From Tissierellia bacterium (GTDB taxonomy: Bacteria > Bacillota > Clostridia > Tissierellales > Tepidimicrobiaceae): DNA of 38,498 nucleotides. The notes beneath the pieces were generated by a model. It had not been told where the DNA came from. It did no database searches and worked only from the letters and a program-made list of their open reading frames with translations. Shown piece by piece: positions 1 to 9,250 of the stretch. Position numbers and translations under genes: made by a program. How positions within the stretch are numbered: position 1 is the first letter of the stretch; every line of letters starts with the position of its first letter. The stretch spans positions 1 through 38,498 of the forward strand of contig JAAYEM010000086.1 in the NCBI GenBank assembly GCA_012728725.1. The letters are read 5' to 3'.

Positions 1-95
1 CCGTTCTTCATATGATCATCTTTTAATTGCATAAAGGTGGCATCATTATCTGTTTTTGAATAACTATTTATTCCTCCCAAAGGTTTATATTTACA
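1..95 (-). pseudogene. IS1182-type transposase fragment, cut by window edge
   Basis: On the minus strand 1-95 reads as an open frame containing the string SYSKTDNDATFMQLKDDHMK, which I recognise as the conserved middle segment of IS1182-family transposases, usually followed by NGQLKPGYNVQ. The segment runs off the left edge. A stop codon in the same frame at 96-98, with no start codon between, shows that the N-terminal half is missing. It is therefore an insertion-sequence remnant, or the end of a rearranged copy. The family call comes from memory of the motif. Confidence 0.6.
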
Positions 96-157
96 TTATA
101 CCATTGTTCGGAATTTTATTGTCCTATTTAGTATAGCCTATCCATATATCCTCAGAA

Positions 158-833
158 ATGCAAAAGAACAAAACCTATGAAAATATTTCCGGATTAATGT
201 ATGAATACCTAATAATAGACCTATTGGATGATAAGGTTGGAAATTATAAAATTGCTGAGGAAAGGCTAAAATCCCTTTTCAAAGGAACTTGTAAAAATTT
301 TATTGTAGCAACGGTAAATGTTCCTGAAAAAGATAGGAATTCCCACAAAGTGGAATATATAAGATGGTCTTCTGAAAGGCTTTTCCAAACATGTAAAACG
401 GTTTGTTATGATGGGGATCTTATTATCATATTAAATATTAAGTATAATGAAGAGGTGGAATATACAAAAGTTAAACTTACAAATTTTTTGAGAGAAAACA
501 ATTTAGTTGCAGGTTTGAGTCGTACCTTTAGCAATATAATGGATATTAGAAAATATTATACTCAGTCTAAGAAAGCTTTAAGATTAGGAGGGCTCCTGAA
601 AAAGAACCCTGCATTAAAATGGGACTGATTATTATAATACATTATACCAATACCTCATTAATGGTGGAAATATTACATTGACCGCTAGGAAGCTTTTTAC
701 CCATAGAAATACCATAGCCCATAGAATGAATAGGATAACTAAAATTACCGGTATGGATTTAAACGATGGAAATAACCGTTTTAAATTATTTTTGACTTAT
801 AAAATAAGGGATTTGCCCATGTATTTCGATTAA
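158..833 (+). pseudogene. Broken PucR/CdaR-family transcriptional regulator
   Basis: The frame 158-628 encodes a 156-residue piece resembling the middle (GGDEF-like) part of PucR/CdaR sugar-acid regulators, ending in RKYYTQSKKALRLGG. It stops with TGA at 626-628. From 624 to 833, in a different frame, lies the C-terminal helix-turn-helix: YLINGGNITLTARKLFTHRN followed by TIAHRMNRITKITG, typical of the PucR C-terminal HTH. Family members run about 350-550 residues, so the N-terminal domain is absent, the linker between the two pieces is shortened, and the frame is shifted. An in-frame TAG just upstream of 158 excludes a longer start. The gene is almost certainly dead. Confidence 0.75.
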
Positions 834-838
834 TATTA

Positions 839-880
839 GACCAGTTAAAATTTGCTTAAATTTTAACTGGTCTTTCTTTT
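839..880 (+). terminator. Rho-independent terminator after the CdaR remnant
   Basis: A 15-bp perfect stem (839-853 with 858-872, starting GACCAGTTAAAA) around a 4-nt loop is followed by TTTCTTTT on the plus strand. It lies six bases after the stop of the pseudogene. It may also slow minus-strand transcription leaving the fumarase operon, but it has no good T-tract on that side. Confidence 0.8.
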
Positions 881-933
881 ATTTTTCTCCACTTCTATCT
901 TTCAAAGGAAAGTTTTTCCTAGAAAATTTAATA

Positions 934-1506
934 CTAATCTAAATAAGCATTATCCTCTGCCTTTTCTAAATACATCCTTCTACCAATTTCATATAGGTTA
1001 TTGCCCTTACTATCTATTGCTACTATAAGGGGTAGATCTTCTACCTTAAGCCTTCTGATAGCTTCTGAGCCTAAATCCTCATAGACTACTACTTCAGCTT
1101 CCTTTATACACTTACTCAATAATGCTGCTACCCCTCCTATAGCAACAAAATAAACTGCCTTGTTTTTTACAATTGATTCAACTACCTCCTTACCCCTATC
1201 CCCCTTGCCTATCATCCCTTTCAATCCAACATCTAATAGCTTAGGTGTATAAGGATCCATCCTGTAGCTGGTAGTAGGCCCTGCTGCCCCTATTACCCTT
1301 CCTGGCTTTGCTGGGCTAGGTCCAACATAGTATATTATTTGATCTTTCAACTCTATAGGAAGCTTCTTCCCCTTTTCCATTAGTCTAATCAACCTTTCAT
1401 GGGCAGCATCCCTTGCAGTATAAATGGTTCCCGTTAACAATAAATTATCCCCCATCTTCAAATCCTTTATCTTTTCCTCCGTCAATGGTGTAGTCAATTT
1501 AATCAT
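934..1506 (-). CDS. Class I fumarate hydratase, beta subunit (C-terminal domain type)
   Basis: This is the small subunit of a two-subunit iron-sulfur fumarase/tartrate-dehydratase-type hydro-lyase, which interconverts fumarate and malate. It contains the family pattern GRVIGAAGPTTSYRMDPYTP, GLKGMIGKGDRG and AVYFVAIGGVAALLSK. I start it at ATG 1504-1506 (MIKLTTPLTEEKI), which has AGGAGGT at a good distance and overlaps the alpha-subunit stop by one base (TAATG), indicating translational coupling. A longer frame to 1542 exists but lies inside the alpha gene. At about 190 residues it has the normal length. L(+)-tartrate dehydratase is the alternative; the neighbours (aspartase, malic enzyme) favour fumarase. 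Confidence 0.9.
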   Translation of the reverse strand: MIKLTTPLTEEKIKDLKMGDNLLLTGTIYTARDAAHERLIRLMEKGKKLPIELKDQIIYYVGPSPAKPGRVIGAAGPTTSYRMDPYTPKLLDVGLKGMIGKGDRGKEVVESIVKNKAVYFVAIGGVAALLSKCIKEAEVVVYEDLGSEAIRRLKVEDLPLIVAIDSKGNNLYEIGRRMYLEKAEDNAYLD

Positions 1507-2348
1507 TATAGTTCTACCTCCTTGTACCTTGCCACATGACAATTTATATTGACAGCTACAGGTAAACCAGCTATATGGGTTGGATAGGTCTCTATATTTA
1601 CTGCCAGGGCTGTAGTCTTTCCACCAAAACCTTGAGGTCCTATCCCCAATTTATTTATCTTATAGAAGAGTTCTTCTTCTAAATCCTTATAGAATTCATC
1701 CTTATTCCTTTCCCCCAAAGGCCTTAATAAGGCTTTTTTTGATAAACTAGCTACTTTATCAAAGGTTCCCCCAATGCCTACTCCAACTATTATGGGAGGG
1801 CAGGGGTTGGCACCTGCCCTTTCTACAGTTTCTATTACAAAATCTTTAACTCCCTGAACTCCATCGGCTGGTTTTAACATTTTAAGCCTACTCATATTCT
1901 CCGATCCAAATCCCTTTGGAGCTATAAGCATTTTGAATTTATTTCCAGGGACTATTCTATAACTAATAACAGCAGGAGTGTTATCATTAGTATTTATCCT
2001 ATTTAAAGGGTCTTTGACTACCGACTTTCTTAAATATCCTTCCATGTACCCCTGCCTTACCCCTTCATTTATGGCCTCCTCTAGGCTTCCACCTGTTACT
2101 TGGACATCTTGTCCTATCTCAACAAACACTGAAACCATGCCTGTATCTTGGCATAGAGGGATCTCTTCCTTTTTTGCAATTTCTATATTCTCCTTAATCC
2201 TTTCCAAAATATTTTTTGCCATAGGCCAGGTTTCCTCTTCATACCTTTTTTTAAGCGTAGACACAAGATCTTCTGGGATATAGTAGTTAGCATCCATACA
2301 GGCTTTCTTAATAGCTGATATTATATCTTTACATTCTATTCTTCTCAT
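1506..2348 (-). CDS. Class I fumarate hydratase, alpha subunit (N-terminal domain type)
   Basis: This is the large, cluster-binding subunit of the oxygen-sensitive [4Fe-4S] fumarase. Three conserved cysteines sit in recognisable contexts: PLCQDTG near residue 66, NPCPP near 182 and NINCHVAR near 269. These are the usual cluster ligands. The motifs GFGSENMSRLKML, GVGIGGTFD and GIGPQGFGGKTTALAVN also fit. Its 280 residues match the stand-alone alpha subunit. It follows the malic-enzyme gene by 28 bases and overlaps the beta subunit by one base. In this operon it would hydrate the fumarate made by aspartase to malate. Confidence 0.92.
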   Translation of the reverse strand: MRRIECKDIISAIKKACMDANYYIPEDLVSTLKKRYEEETWPMAKNILERIKENIEIAKKEEIPLCQDTGMVSVFVEIGQDVQVTGGSLEEAINEGVRQGYMEGYLRKSVVKDPLNRINTNDNTPAVISYRIVPGNKFKMLIAPKGFGSENMSRLKMLKPADGVQGVKDFVIETVERAGANPCPPIIVGVGIGGTFDKVASLSKKALLRPLGERNKDEFYKDLEEELFYKINKLGIGPQGFGGKTTALAVNIETYPTHIAGLPVAVNINCHVARYKEVEL

Positions 2349-2376
2349 ATTTAAATACTAGGGAATTGGAAATTCC

Positions 2377-3579
2377 CTATTTTACTCCCTCCTTATAATC
2401 CTTATGTGCCACTCCTGTTTCTACAGCTGCTCTAGCTACAGCTAAAGCAACCTCTTCTGCTACCCTCTTGTCGAATACATTTGGAATTACATAGTCTTCC
2501 TTAAGTTCACCTTCATCTATTATTTGGGCTATTGCATAGGCTGCAGCTATCTTCATTTCCTCATTTATTTCCTTTGCCCTAACATCAAGGGCTCCTTTAA
2601 ATATTCCAGGAAAGGCCAAAACATTGTTTACCTGATTTGGATAGTCAGACCTGCCTGTACAAACAAGCTTTGCACCAGCTTTTTTTGCCTCTTCTGGTAA
2701 TATCTCCGGTATCGGATTAGCCAGAGCCATGATTATTGGGTCCTTATTCATAGATTTGACCATATCAAAGGTCAAGCAATTGGCAACTGAAACCCCTATA
2801 AATACGTCTGCATTTATTATGGCATCCTTTAAAGTCCCCTTTAAATTATCCCTATTAGTAAGGCCGGCTATTTCTTCCTTATACCTATTCATTCCTGTAC
2901 TTCTGCCTTCATATAATACTCCCTGACTGTCACAGAGAATAATATCTGCTACTTTTAATTCCAATAATAATTTTGCTGTTGCAATACCGGCAGCCCCTGC
3001 CCCATTTATTACTACCTTTATATTATCAAAATTTTTCCCTACTACTTTCAAACTGTTGATCAAGGCAGCAGCTACAACTACAGCGGTACCATGCTGATCA
3101 TCATGGAATATGGGTATATTACAAACCCCTTTTAATTTTTCTTCTATTTCCATACATTCAGGTGCTTTGATATCTTCCAAGTTGATACCACCAAAGGAGG
3201 TCTCAATTAGTTTTACAGTATTGACAAACTCATCTACATCTTTAGTGTTTAAACATATGGGAAATGCATCTACACCTGCAAATTCCTTAAACAGTGCAGC
3301 TTTCCCTTCCATGACCGGTAGGCTGGCCTTTGGCCCTATATCCCCCAATCCCAGGACTGCCGTCCCATTGGTTACAATGGCAACCCAATTGCCCTTAGAT
3401 GTATAATCATATACCTTATATTCATCCTTGTGTATCTCCAGGCAAGGTTCAGCTACTCCTGGAGTATAGGCTAGAACTAAATTTTCAGGCTTGTCCACAG
3501 AAACCTTAGTCTTTAACGCTATCTTCCCTTGATTTTCTTTATGCAATTTTAGAGCCTTTTTTCTTAAATTATCGCCCAT
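2377..3579 (-). CDS. Malic enzyme (NAD(P)-dependent malate decarboxylase)
   Basis: The protein decarboxylates malate oxidatively to pyruvate and CO2. The N-terminal malic domain carries VLAYTPGVAEPCLEI, TNGTAVLGLGDIGP and IFHDDQHGTAVV. The C-terminal Rossmann domain carries VVINGAGAAGIATAKLL, IFIGVSVANC-like text and the ALANPIPEI motif. The start is ATG at 3577-3579 (MGDNLRKK), eight bases behind GGAGG; the upstream GTG at 3588 overlaps the ribosome site itself. At 400 residues it is the short bacterial form without a phosphotransacetylase domain. It lies 31 bases after aspartase in the same operon. Cofactor preference cannot be read from the sequence. Confidence 0.93.
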   Translation of the reverse strand: MGDNLRKKALKLHKENQGKIALKTKVSVDKPENLVLAYTPGVAEPCLEIHKDEYKVYDYTSKGNWVAIVTNGTAVLGLGDIGPKASLPVMEGKAALFKEFAGVDAFPICLNTKDVDEFVNTVKLIETSFGGINLEDIKAPECMEIEEKLKGVCNIPIFHDDQHGTAVVVAAALINSLKVVGKNFDNIKVVINGAGAAGIATAKLLLELKVADIILCDSQGVLYEGRSTGMNRYKEEIAGLTNRDNLKGTLKDAIINADVFIGVSVANCLTFDMVKSMNKDPIIMALANPIPEILPEEAKKAGAKLVCTGRSDYPNQVNNVLAFPGIFKGALDVRAKEINEEMKIAAAYAIAQIIDEGELKEDYVIPNVFDKRVAEEVALAVARAAVETGVAHKDYKEGVK

Positions 3580-3610
3580 TAATTGCACCTCCCTTTAAAT
3601 TTTTCCTATT

Positions 3611-4996
3611 TTAAACAATTTCAGTCATAGAAACAGGGTCTAGTATCTCTTCAAGTTTAGATTCATCCATTATTTTTTCTTTCAATATTATTTCCTTAAC
3701 TGTACCTCCAGTTTTCAACGCCTTATTTGCAATTACAGAAGCATTTTTATATCCTACATAAGGGCAGATTGAAGTAATGATCCCTATGCTATTATTTACC
3801 AATTCCTTACATCTTGCTTTATTTGCTGTAATTCCCTTTATGCAGTTTTCAACAAAGGTTTCCACCCCATTGCTTAAGCTTTCTATAGATTCGAATAATT
3901 TATAAAATATAATGGGAGAAAATGCATTTAATTCTAACTGACCTGCTTCAGCTGCCATGGTTATGGTCAAGTCGTTACCCATTATATTGAAGGCTATTTG
4001 GTTCATCACCTCTGGTATTACTGGATTAACCTTACCTGGCATTATAGATGAACCACTTTGCTTAGGAGGAAGATTTATCTCTCCAAATCCAGTTCTAGGA
4101 CCTGATGACATAAGCCTTAAATCGTTGGATATTTTTGATAAGTTTACTGCACAAGCCTTTAATGTGCTAGAAACTTCTACAAATACATCCAAATTTTGGG
4201 TGGCATCTATTAAATCATCCGCCTGTTTTAAATCTAAACCTGTTATCCTGGATAGATTAACTACAACAGTCTTTATATAATATTTATTAGCGTTTAAAGA
4301 GGTGCCTATGGCAGTCCCTCCCAAATTTAAATTTTTTAACCTGTCCTTAACCCTAGTAAGCCTTTCTATATCCCTTTCTATTGCATAGCTATAGGCTTTA
4401 AACTCCTGACCCAATCTAATGGGTATGGCATCTTGCATTTGGGTCCTGCCCATTTTTATTACTTCATCAAACTCTATGGCCTTATCCATTAAGGCTGTAT
4501 TTAGTCTTTTTAAAGTCCCTATGGCCCTACCCAATAATCTTATAGTGGCTATCTTTCCTGCACTTGGTATAACATCATTAGTAGATTGGCTTTTATTCAC
4601 ATGGTCAATGGGATGGACTATACTGTAATCCCCCTTTTCTCCTCCTAATATTTCAATGGCCCTGTTGGCAATCACCTCATTGGCATTCATATTGATGGAG
4701 GTTCCTGCCCCTCCTTGAATAGGATCTATCATAAATTGGTCATGTAGTCTTCCTCCTATAATCTCATCACAGGCCTGTATAATTGCATTTGCTATATGGC
4801 CATCTAAAACCCCTGCCTCTTTATTGCTAATTGCAGCTGCCTTTTTCACCTCACAAACTGCTTTTATCAATTCTCCATTAATTTTTAAACCTGTAATCCT
4901 AAAGTTTTCATAAGCCCTTAAACTATGGATTCCATAATAAGCATCCTTAGGAACCCTCTTTTCTCCTATTAAATCCCTTTCTAGCCTATAATCCAT
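3611..4996 (-). CDS. aspA: Aspartate ammonia-lyase (aspartase)
   Basis: The enzyme deaminates aspartate to fumarate and ammonia. The fumarase/aspartase superfamily signature GSSIMPGKVNP lies near residue 320. DPIQGGAGTSINMNANEVIA and HPIDHVNKSQSTND are aspartase-like rather than class II fumarase-like, and the length (461) is normal. The start ATG has AAGGAGG eight bases upstream. It is the first gene of the operon aspA-malic enzyme-fumarase alpha-fumarase beta, with a candidate promoter at 5182-5209. A catabolic role is supported by the downstream genes, which carry its product on to pyruvate. Confidence 0.93.
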   Translation of the reverse strand: MDYRLERDLIGEKRVPKDAYYGIHSLRAYENFRITGLKINGELIKAVCEVKKAAAISNKEAGVLDGHIANAIIQACDEIIGGRLHDQFMIDPIQGGAGTSINMNANEVIANRAIEILGGEKGDYSIVHPIDHVNKSQSTNDVIPSAGKIATIRLLGRAIGTLKRLNTALMDKAIEFDEVIKMGRTQMQDAIPIRLGQEFKAYSYAIERDIERLTRVKDRLKNLNLGGTAIGTSLNANKYYIKTVVVNLSRITGLDLKQADDLIDATQNLDVFVEVSSTLKACAVNLSKISNDLRLMSSGPRTGFGEINLPPKQSGSSIMPGKVNPVIPEVMNQIAFNIMGNDLTITMAAEAGQLELNAFSPIIFYKLFESIESLSNGVETFVENCIKGITANKARCKELVNNSIGIITSICPYVGYKNASVIANKALKTGGTVKEIILKEKIMDESKLEEILDPVSMTEIV

Positions 4997-5181
4997 TTAA
5001 ATGCCTCCTTTTTATATAGTCTAATTTATATAGCTTGTATAAATTATAGGGACCATATAAACTATCCTTACTGGAAAATTTAATAGAAAATAATTGTTAT
5101 TTTTTTCACAATCCTAAGCTTTTTAAAATATTATATGATATAAATATAATGTAAAATAAACCGATCCATATTTACAATTCG

Positions 5182-5209
5182 ATACTACTATCCTTTTTCC
5201 TTGTGTCAA
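5182..5209 (-). promoter_or_regulatory. Candidate sigma-A promoter for the aspA operon
   Basis: On the minus strand a perfect -35 TTGACA (5204-5209) is followed after 16 bases by TAGTAT (5182-5187). The leader to the aspA start would be about 180 bases. The region between holds other AT-rich -10-like strings, so the exact start is uncertain. No riboswitch-like structure was seen in this 4997-5237 gap. Confidence 0.4.
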
Positions 5210-5237
5210 ATTAACAAATTTAAGCTGATTTTAGTAT

Positions 5238-5263
5238 GAAAAAGTCCACTCCTAAAGAGTGGA
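5238..5263 (-). terminator. Rho-independent terminator of the HD-domain gene
   Basis: A 7-bp stem (TCCACTC with GAGTGGA, loop of five) is followed on the minus strand by CTTTTTC. It lies about 100 bases after the stop of the HD-domain gene and upstream of the aspA promoter, separating the two units. Confidence 0.75.
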
Positions 5264-5362
5264 TTTATAAATGGAACTTCTTCATATTCCCAATATTATA
5301 AAATATCTATATGAGAAACCACATATAGCTGTCATCAACCCTACACAAGTAATTTTCCTACC

Positions 5363-5944
5363 CTACAAATTTCCCTTCAAATCTATTTCCTCTGCTATCT
5401 TCTGCATCCCCTTAATAGTTTCGGCAATTACCGTATCCAAATCCATGCCCAGCATCTGGGCACCTTTTTCAATTATAGACCTATCTACTCCCGCTGCGAA
5501 GCTGCTCTGTTTCCACTTTTTCTTTACAGATTTTACTTTCAAATCTAGGATGCTTTTACTTGGACGTACCAAAGCAGTAGCCGCTATTAGCCCTGTTAAT
5601 TCATCAATAGTATATAACACCTTATCGATAGTTTCCACTGGTTCCACATCGGTACAAATACCCCATCCATGGCTCATAATGGTCCTTATATAATCTTTAG
5701 GCCAATTTCTTTCAGTTAATATCTCTTTGGTTTTTATACAGTGTTCATCTGGGTACATTTCAAAATCAAGATCATGGACAAGTCCAATTACAGCCCATTT
5801 TTCCTTATCCTCTTCCCCCAATAGTTCAGCAAAATGTACCATGACCCCTTCCACAGCTAAAGCATGTTTTATTAAGCTTTCACTTTTATTATACTCTTTT
5901 AATAATTCAAAAGCTTCTTCCCTGGTAGGTTTATAATTGCTCAT
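5363..5944 (-). CDS. HD-domain protein (predicted phosphohydrolase)
   Basis: This is a 193-residue cytoplasmic protein of the small HD/HDIG hydrolase type. The metal-binding pattern is visible: H27 in ESLIKHALAVE, the HD pair in GLVHDLDFEMYPDEH, a later H in IMSHGW, and the closing D in YTIDELTGLI. That matches stand-alone clostridial HD proteins annotated as hydrolases, whose substrates are unknown. The start ATG has GAAGGGGATG upstream. It appears monocistronic, with a terminator at 5238-5263. Any nucleotide or phosphate-ester substrate would be a guess. Confidence 0.8.
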   Translation of the reverse strand: MSNYKPTREEAFELLKEYNKSESLIKHALAVEGVMVHFAELLGEEDKEKWAVIGLVHDLDFEMYPDEHCIKTKEILTERNWPKDYIRTIMSHGWGICTDVEPVETIDKVLYTIDELTGLIAATALVRPSKSILDLKVKSVKKKWKQSSFAAGVDRSIIEKGAQMLGMDLDTVIAETIKGMQKIAEEIDLKGNL

Positions 5945-6087
5945 ATATTCATCCCCTTCTATTAAGTGTATATATTTTAATGTCTAGTAAATTTAATTAA
6001 TAGTATACCAGATACTATAGATATTTTACAGATTCCTTTAATAAAGAAATCCTTTTTTTAATACAATTAATCATAAAATATAAGCAT

Positions 6088-7719
6088 CTACCTTCCTAAT
6101 AACATGTTTAAATCCATTAAATTCTGCTGAAGTAAAATAAGGATATTCTTTATGGAATCATATTTTTTATCCAACAATTCATGATCTAATAATCGATCCT
6201 TCCTTTCATCTAAAGACTGGAATTGGTTGTATATATATTCCAGTTCCTTCCTTATACTTTCCTCTAAATCCAAAGTATCCCTTTCAGCTCTTTCCTTTAA
6301 TTCAATGGTTTGTTTTTCTATTTCAAATTTATCTCCAATATTGGGAACTATAGTATCAATATTGAACTCCTCTTCTATCAAATTGGCTAATGTATTAGCT
6401 GCTTCTTCCTCCCCATGGACAATGAATATCTTTTTGGGTTTGTTTTTAAATTTCCTTATCCAGTCTAAGAGCATAATTTGATCAGCATGGCCTGAAAATC
6501 CTTCCAAATTGTAGATTTCAGCTTTTACAGCCACCTCTTCTCCCAGTATTTTTACCCTTTTAGCACCATTTAGTATTATTCGGCCTAAAGTCCCTTCTGC
6601 CTGATATCCTACAAATACTAAGCTATTTTTTTCATCCCATAGATTATGCTTTAAATGATGTCGTATTCTACCTGCTGTTGCCATGCCACTAGAAGATATG
6701 ATTACCTTGGGAAATTTATATTTGTTCAATGCCATGGATTCATTTTGATCCTTTATATATCTTAAATTTGGAAACTTGAAGGGATTGTCTCCTTTTAATA
6801 TTAATGATTTGGCCTCATCATCAAAGCTACTGGAATTGGTTTGAAAGGCCTCCGTAGCCATTAAGGCCATAGGGCTATCTACATATATGGGAATTTTCAT
6901 ATATTCTTCTATTTGATTATTGTATTCATAATATTTATTGAGTTCATATATAAGCTCTTGAGTCCTCCCCACCGCAAAGGCAGGTATAATTACACTGCCT
7001 CCCCTGATTACGGTTTTGTTTATTATTTCTATTAACCTTTCTGTACTTTTAGCAAATTCCTCATGGATCCTATCTCCATAGGTAGATTCTATGATTAGAT
7101 AATCGGAATCATCTATATATTCTGGATCGTTAAGTATGGGCCTATTAGGCATTCCTAAATCACCAGAAAATACTATTTTGTAAGAATCTCCCTTTTCCTT
7201 AATCCATAATTCTATAATAGATGAGCCTAGCATATGTCCTGCATCCCTAAACATTAATTCTATATCTTCATTCACTATGATCTTTTGACCGTATAGATAG
7301 GTTTCAAAGAATTTTAAACTAATTTCTGCCTCTTCCATGGTATATAGAGGTTCTATTGCTTTCTTGCCAGCCCTCTGCCTTTTCCTGTTTTCCCATTCCA
7401 CATCTGCCTCTTGGATTTTTGCTGAATCCATAAGCATTATCTTACATAGGTCAAAGGTTGCTTTTGTGGAAATTATCCGCCCCTTAAAACCATCCTTTAC
7501 AAGTTTGGGTATCCTTCCACTATGGTCTATATGGGCATGGGATAAGATTAAATAATCTATATCCGCCGGATTATAAGGAAAGGGTTCATAATTTAATCTT
7601 TCAATCTCCTCACTACCCTGAAACATTCCACAGTCTATTATGAGCTTATATTTATCAGTTGTAATTAAATAATTTGACCCGGTAACCATTTTGGCTGCCC
7701 CAAAAAATTGAATATCCAT
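6088..7719 (-). CDS. Metallo-beta-lactamase / beta-CASP RNase-type protein
   Basis: This 543-residue protein has an N-terminal metallo-beta-lactamase fold (SHAHIDHSGRIP, with H61, H63, D65 and H66; later DAGHMLGSS and FSGDLG). It is followed by a beta-CASP domain and the closing motifs GFSGHADQ and IVHGEEEAA. This is the architecture of YsiA/CPSF73-like RNA-processing nucleases; related proteins act as 5'-3' exo/endoribonucleases, but activity here is inferred. The C-terminal ~70 residues are helical and charged. I start at ATG 7717-7719 (MDIQFFGAAK), which has GGGGG upstream. An in-frame extension to 7818 runs through the preceding terminator hairpin and is unlikely. Confidence 0.88.
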   Translation of the reverse strand: MDIQFFGAAKMVTGSNYLITTDKYKLIIDCGMFQGSEEIERLNYEPFPYNPADIDYLILSHAHIDHSGRIPKLVKDGFKGRIISTKATFDLCKIMLMDSAKIQEADVEWENRKRQRAGKKAIEPLYTMEEAEISLKFFETYLYGQKIIVNEDIELMFRDAGHMLGSSIIELWIKEKGDSYKIVFSGDLGMPNRPILNDPEYIDDSDYLIIESTYGDRIHEEFAKSTERLIEIINKTVIRGGSVIIPAFAVGRTQELIYELNKYYEYNNQIEEYMKIPIYVDSPMALMATEAFQTNSSSFDDEAKSLILKGDNPFKFPNLRYIKDQNESMALNKYKFPKVIISSSGMATAGRIRHHLKHNLWDEKNSLVFVGYQAEGTLGRIILNGAKRVKILGEEVAVKAEIYNLEGFSGHADQIMLLDWIRKFKNKPKKIFIVHGEEEAANTLANLIEEEFNIDTIVPNIGDKFEIEKQTIELKERAERDTLDLEESIRKELEYIYNQFQSLDERKDRLLDHELLDKKYDSIKNILILLQQNLMDLNMLLGR

Positions 7720-7787
7720 ATTCACGCCCCCTTTTATCATTACTAATATTATTTCATTTTTGGCTATTCGTGTAAATGATAATATTG

Positions 7788-7822
7788 TAAAAAAGCAGTG
7801 TGGCATATATCGCCACACTGCT
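7788..7822 (-). terminator. Rho-independent terminator after the Grd-operon transporter
   Basis: An 11-bp perfect stem (7794-7804 with 7812-7822, AGCAGTGTGGC) around a 7-nt loop is followed on the minus strand by TTTTT. It lies nine bases past the stop of the transporter gene and ends the grdX-GrdE-GrdB-transporter unit. Confidence 0.9.
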
Positions 7823-7831
7823 TAATTTTAA

Positions 7832-9170
7832 CTAAAAAATCCCGGAAACAAATATTGCAACTAATGCTACTGGAACTACATACTTGACTAAGGGAGCCCA
7901 CCAATCAAATACTTTAACTCTATTGGTCCCAAGATTGGCTTCCTTTTGGAATCTATTGAACTTCCAAACAAATCCTGTATAGAAGGCTAATACTAAAGCA
8001 CCCAGAGGCATCATAATATTTCCTGAAAGGTAGTCTGCAAAATCAAACAAATTCCTACCTCCAATTAATATATGAGACCAGGGTCCATGGCCTAGTATGG
8101 TTGGAAATCCTACTATAAATATTAATGCTAAACTTAACCACACTGCCCTCTTTCTGTCCATTTTTAATAATTCTGTAAAACTAACCACTATTGGTTCCAG
8201 ATATCCTAAGGCGGAGGATAGGGCTGCAAAGAATATCAGTAGGAAGAACATGGCTCCGAAAAAACCTCCTGCCGGCATTTGATTAAATAGATTGGACATG
8301 GTTACAAATAGTAAGTTCGGTCCTGAATCTGGAGATAGCCCCAAAGCAAATATGGCAGGGAAGATTACCAGTCCAGATATAAAGGCTGCAAGGGTGTCAA
8401 AACCTATAATCATAAGTCCGTCTCCAGGTATATTGCTATCCTTTTGAAGATAACTACCATATATGAATGCGCCACCGCTAGCAATTCCAATGGAGAAAAA
8501 GGATTGACCAAGGGCTGCCAGGACTACTTCCCCATTTATCTTTGAAAAGTCAACACTTAAATACCATTTTAACCCTTCTATTGAACCTGGCAAGGTCAAG
8601 GATCTTATAGCTAATATGATCAGCATTACAAACAATGATGGCATCATTATTTTTGCATGCTTTTTCTACACCGTCTTCCAATCCTCTTGCAGAAATTAGT
8701 CCTATTATTACGGAGCAGGCTATAGTAGCCAAAGAAACTAATCCAACATTAGAAACGAAATTTTCAAAAGCTTGTGAATAGCCTTCAGCAGTTAAACCAC
8801 TTAAGGAACCTGTGACCATTTTAATTAGATATGCTAAAATCCATCCCATTATTTGTATATAGTAAGTCAGTATAAAGAAGGCAGAAAGTACTCCTAACCA
8901 GCCAAAGGCTACCCAGATACTGCCTTTTTTTGTTACTGACCTCATGCCCTGGATTGGATTCAATTGAGTTTTTCTGCCCAGGCTCATCTCCATGGTAAAA
9001 AGAGGTATGCCTATTAACAGAATAATAATTAAATAAACTAACACAAAAGCTCCTCCACCATTGGTGCCTGTCATGTATGGGAACCTCCATATGTTCCCAA
9101 GGCCAATAGAAAAGCCTGCAGCTGTCATTATAAAACCAAATATACTTCCCCAGCTTTCTCTTTTTTCCAT
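7832..9170 (-). pseudogene. Na+-dependent (NSS/SNF family) amino-acid transporter, frameshifted
   Basis: Two adjoining frames together make a normal bacterial neurotransmitter:sodium symporter of about 446 residues. The N-terminal part (start ATG 9168-9170, MEKRESWGSIFG, AGGGG eight bases upstream) holds the signature GFIMTAAGFSIGLGNIWRFPY, where the unwound TM1 binds Na+ and substrate. It reads to GVEKACK. The second frame resumes at KIMMPSLFVMLIILAIRSLTLPG and ends at 7832. Dropping one A from the A5 run at 8650-8654 joins the two (ACK-IMMP). It could be a true mutation or an assembly indel. Position suggests it imports the substrate of the reductase encoded upstream. Confidence 0.85.
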
Positions 9171-9250
9171 TATAGTCACCCCTCAACTTTTTATTTGATC
9201 TCATAGAATCTCCCGTCATTTTTTTAACATTTATTGATAAAAATTTTTCC

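Noticed and set aside
6030-6062. Plus-strand hairpin with T7 as a terminator or sRNA end
   Set aside because: The stem has no loop and a wobble pair, and no plus-strand promoter or gene precedes it.
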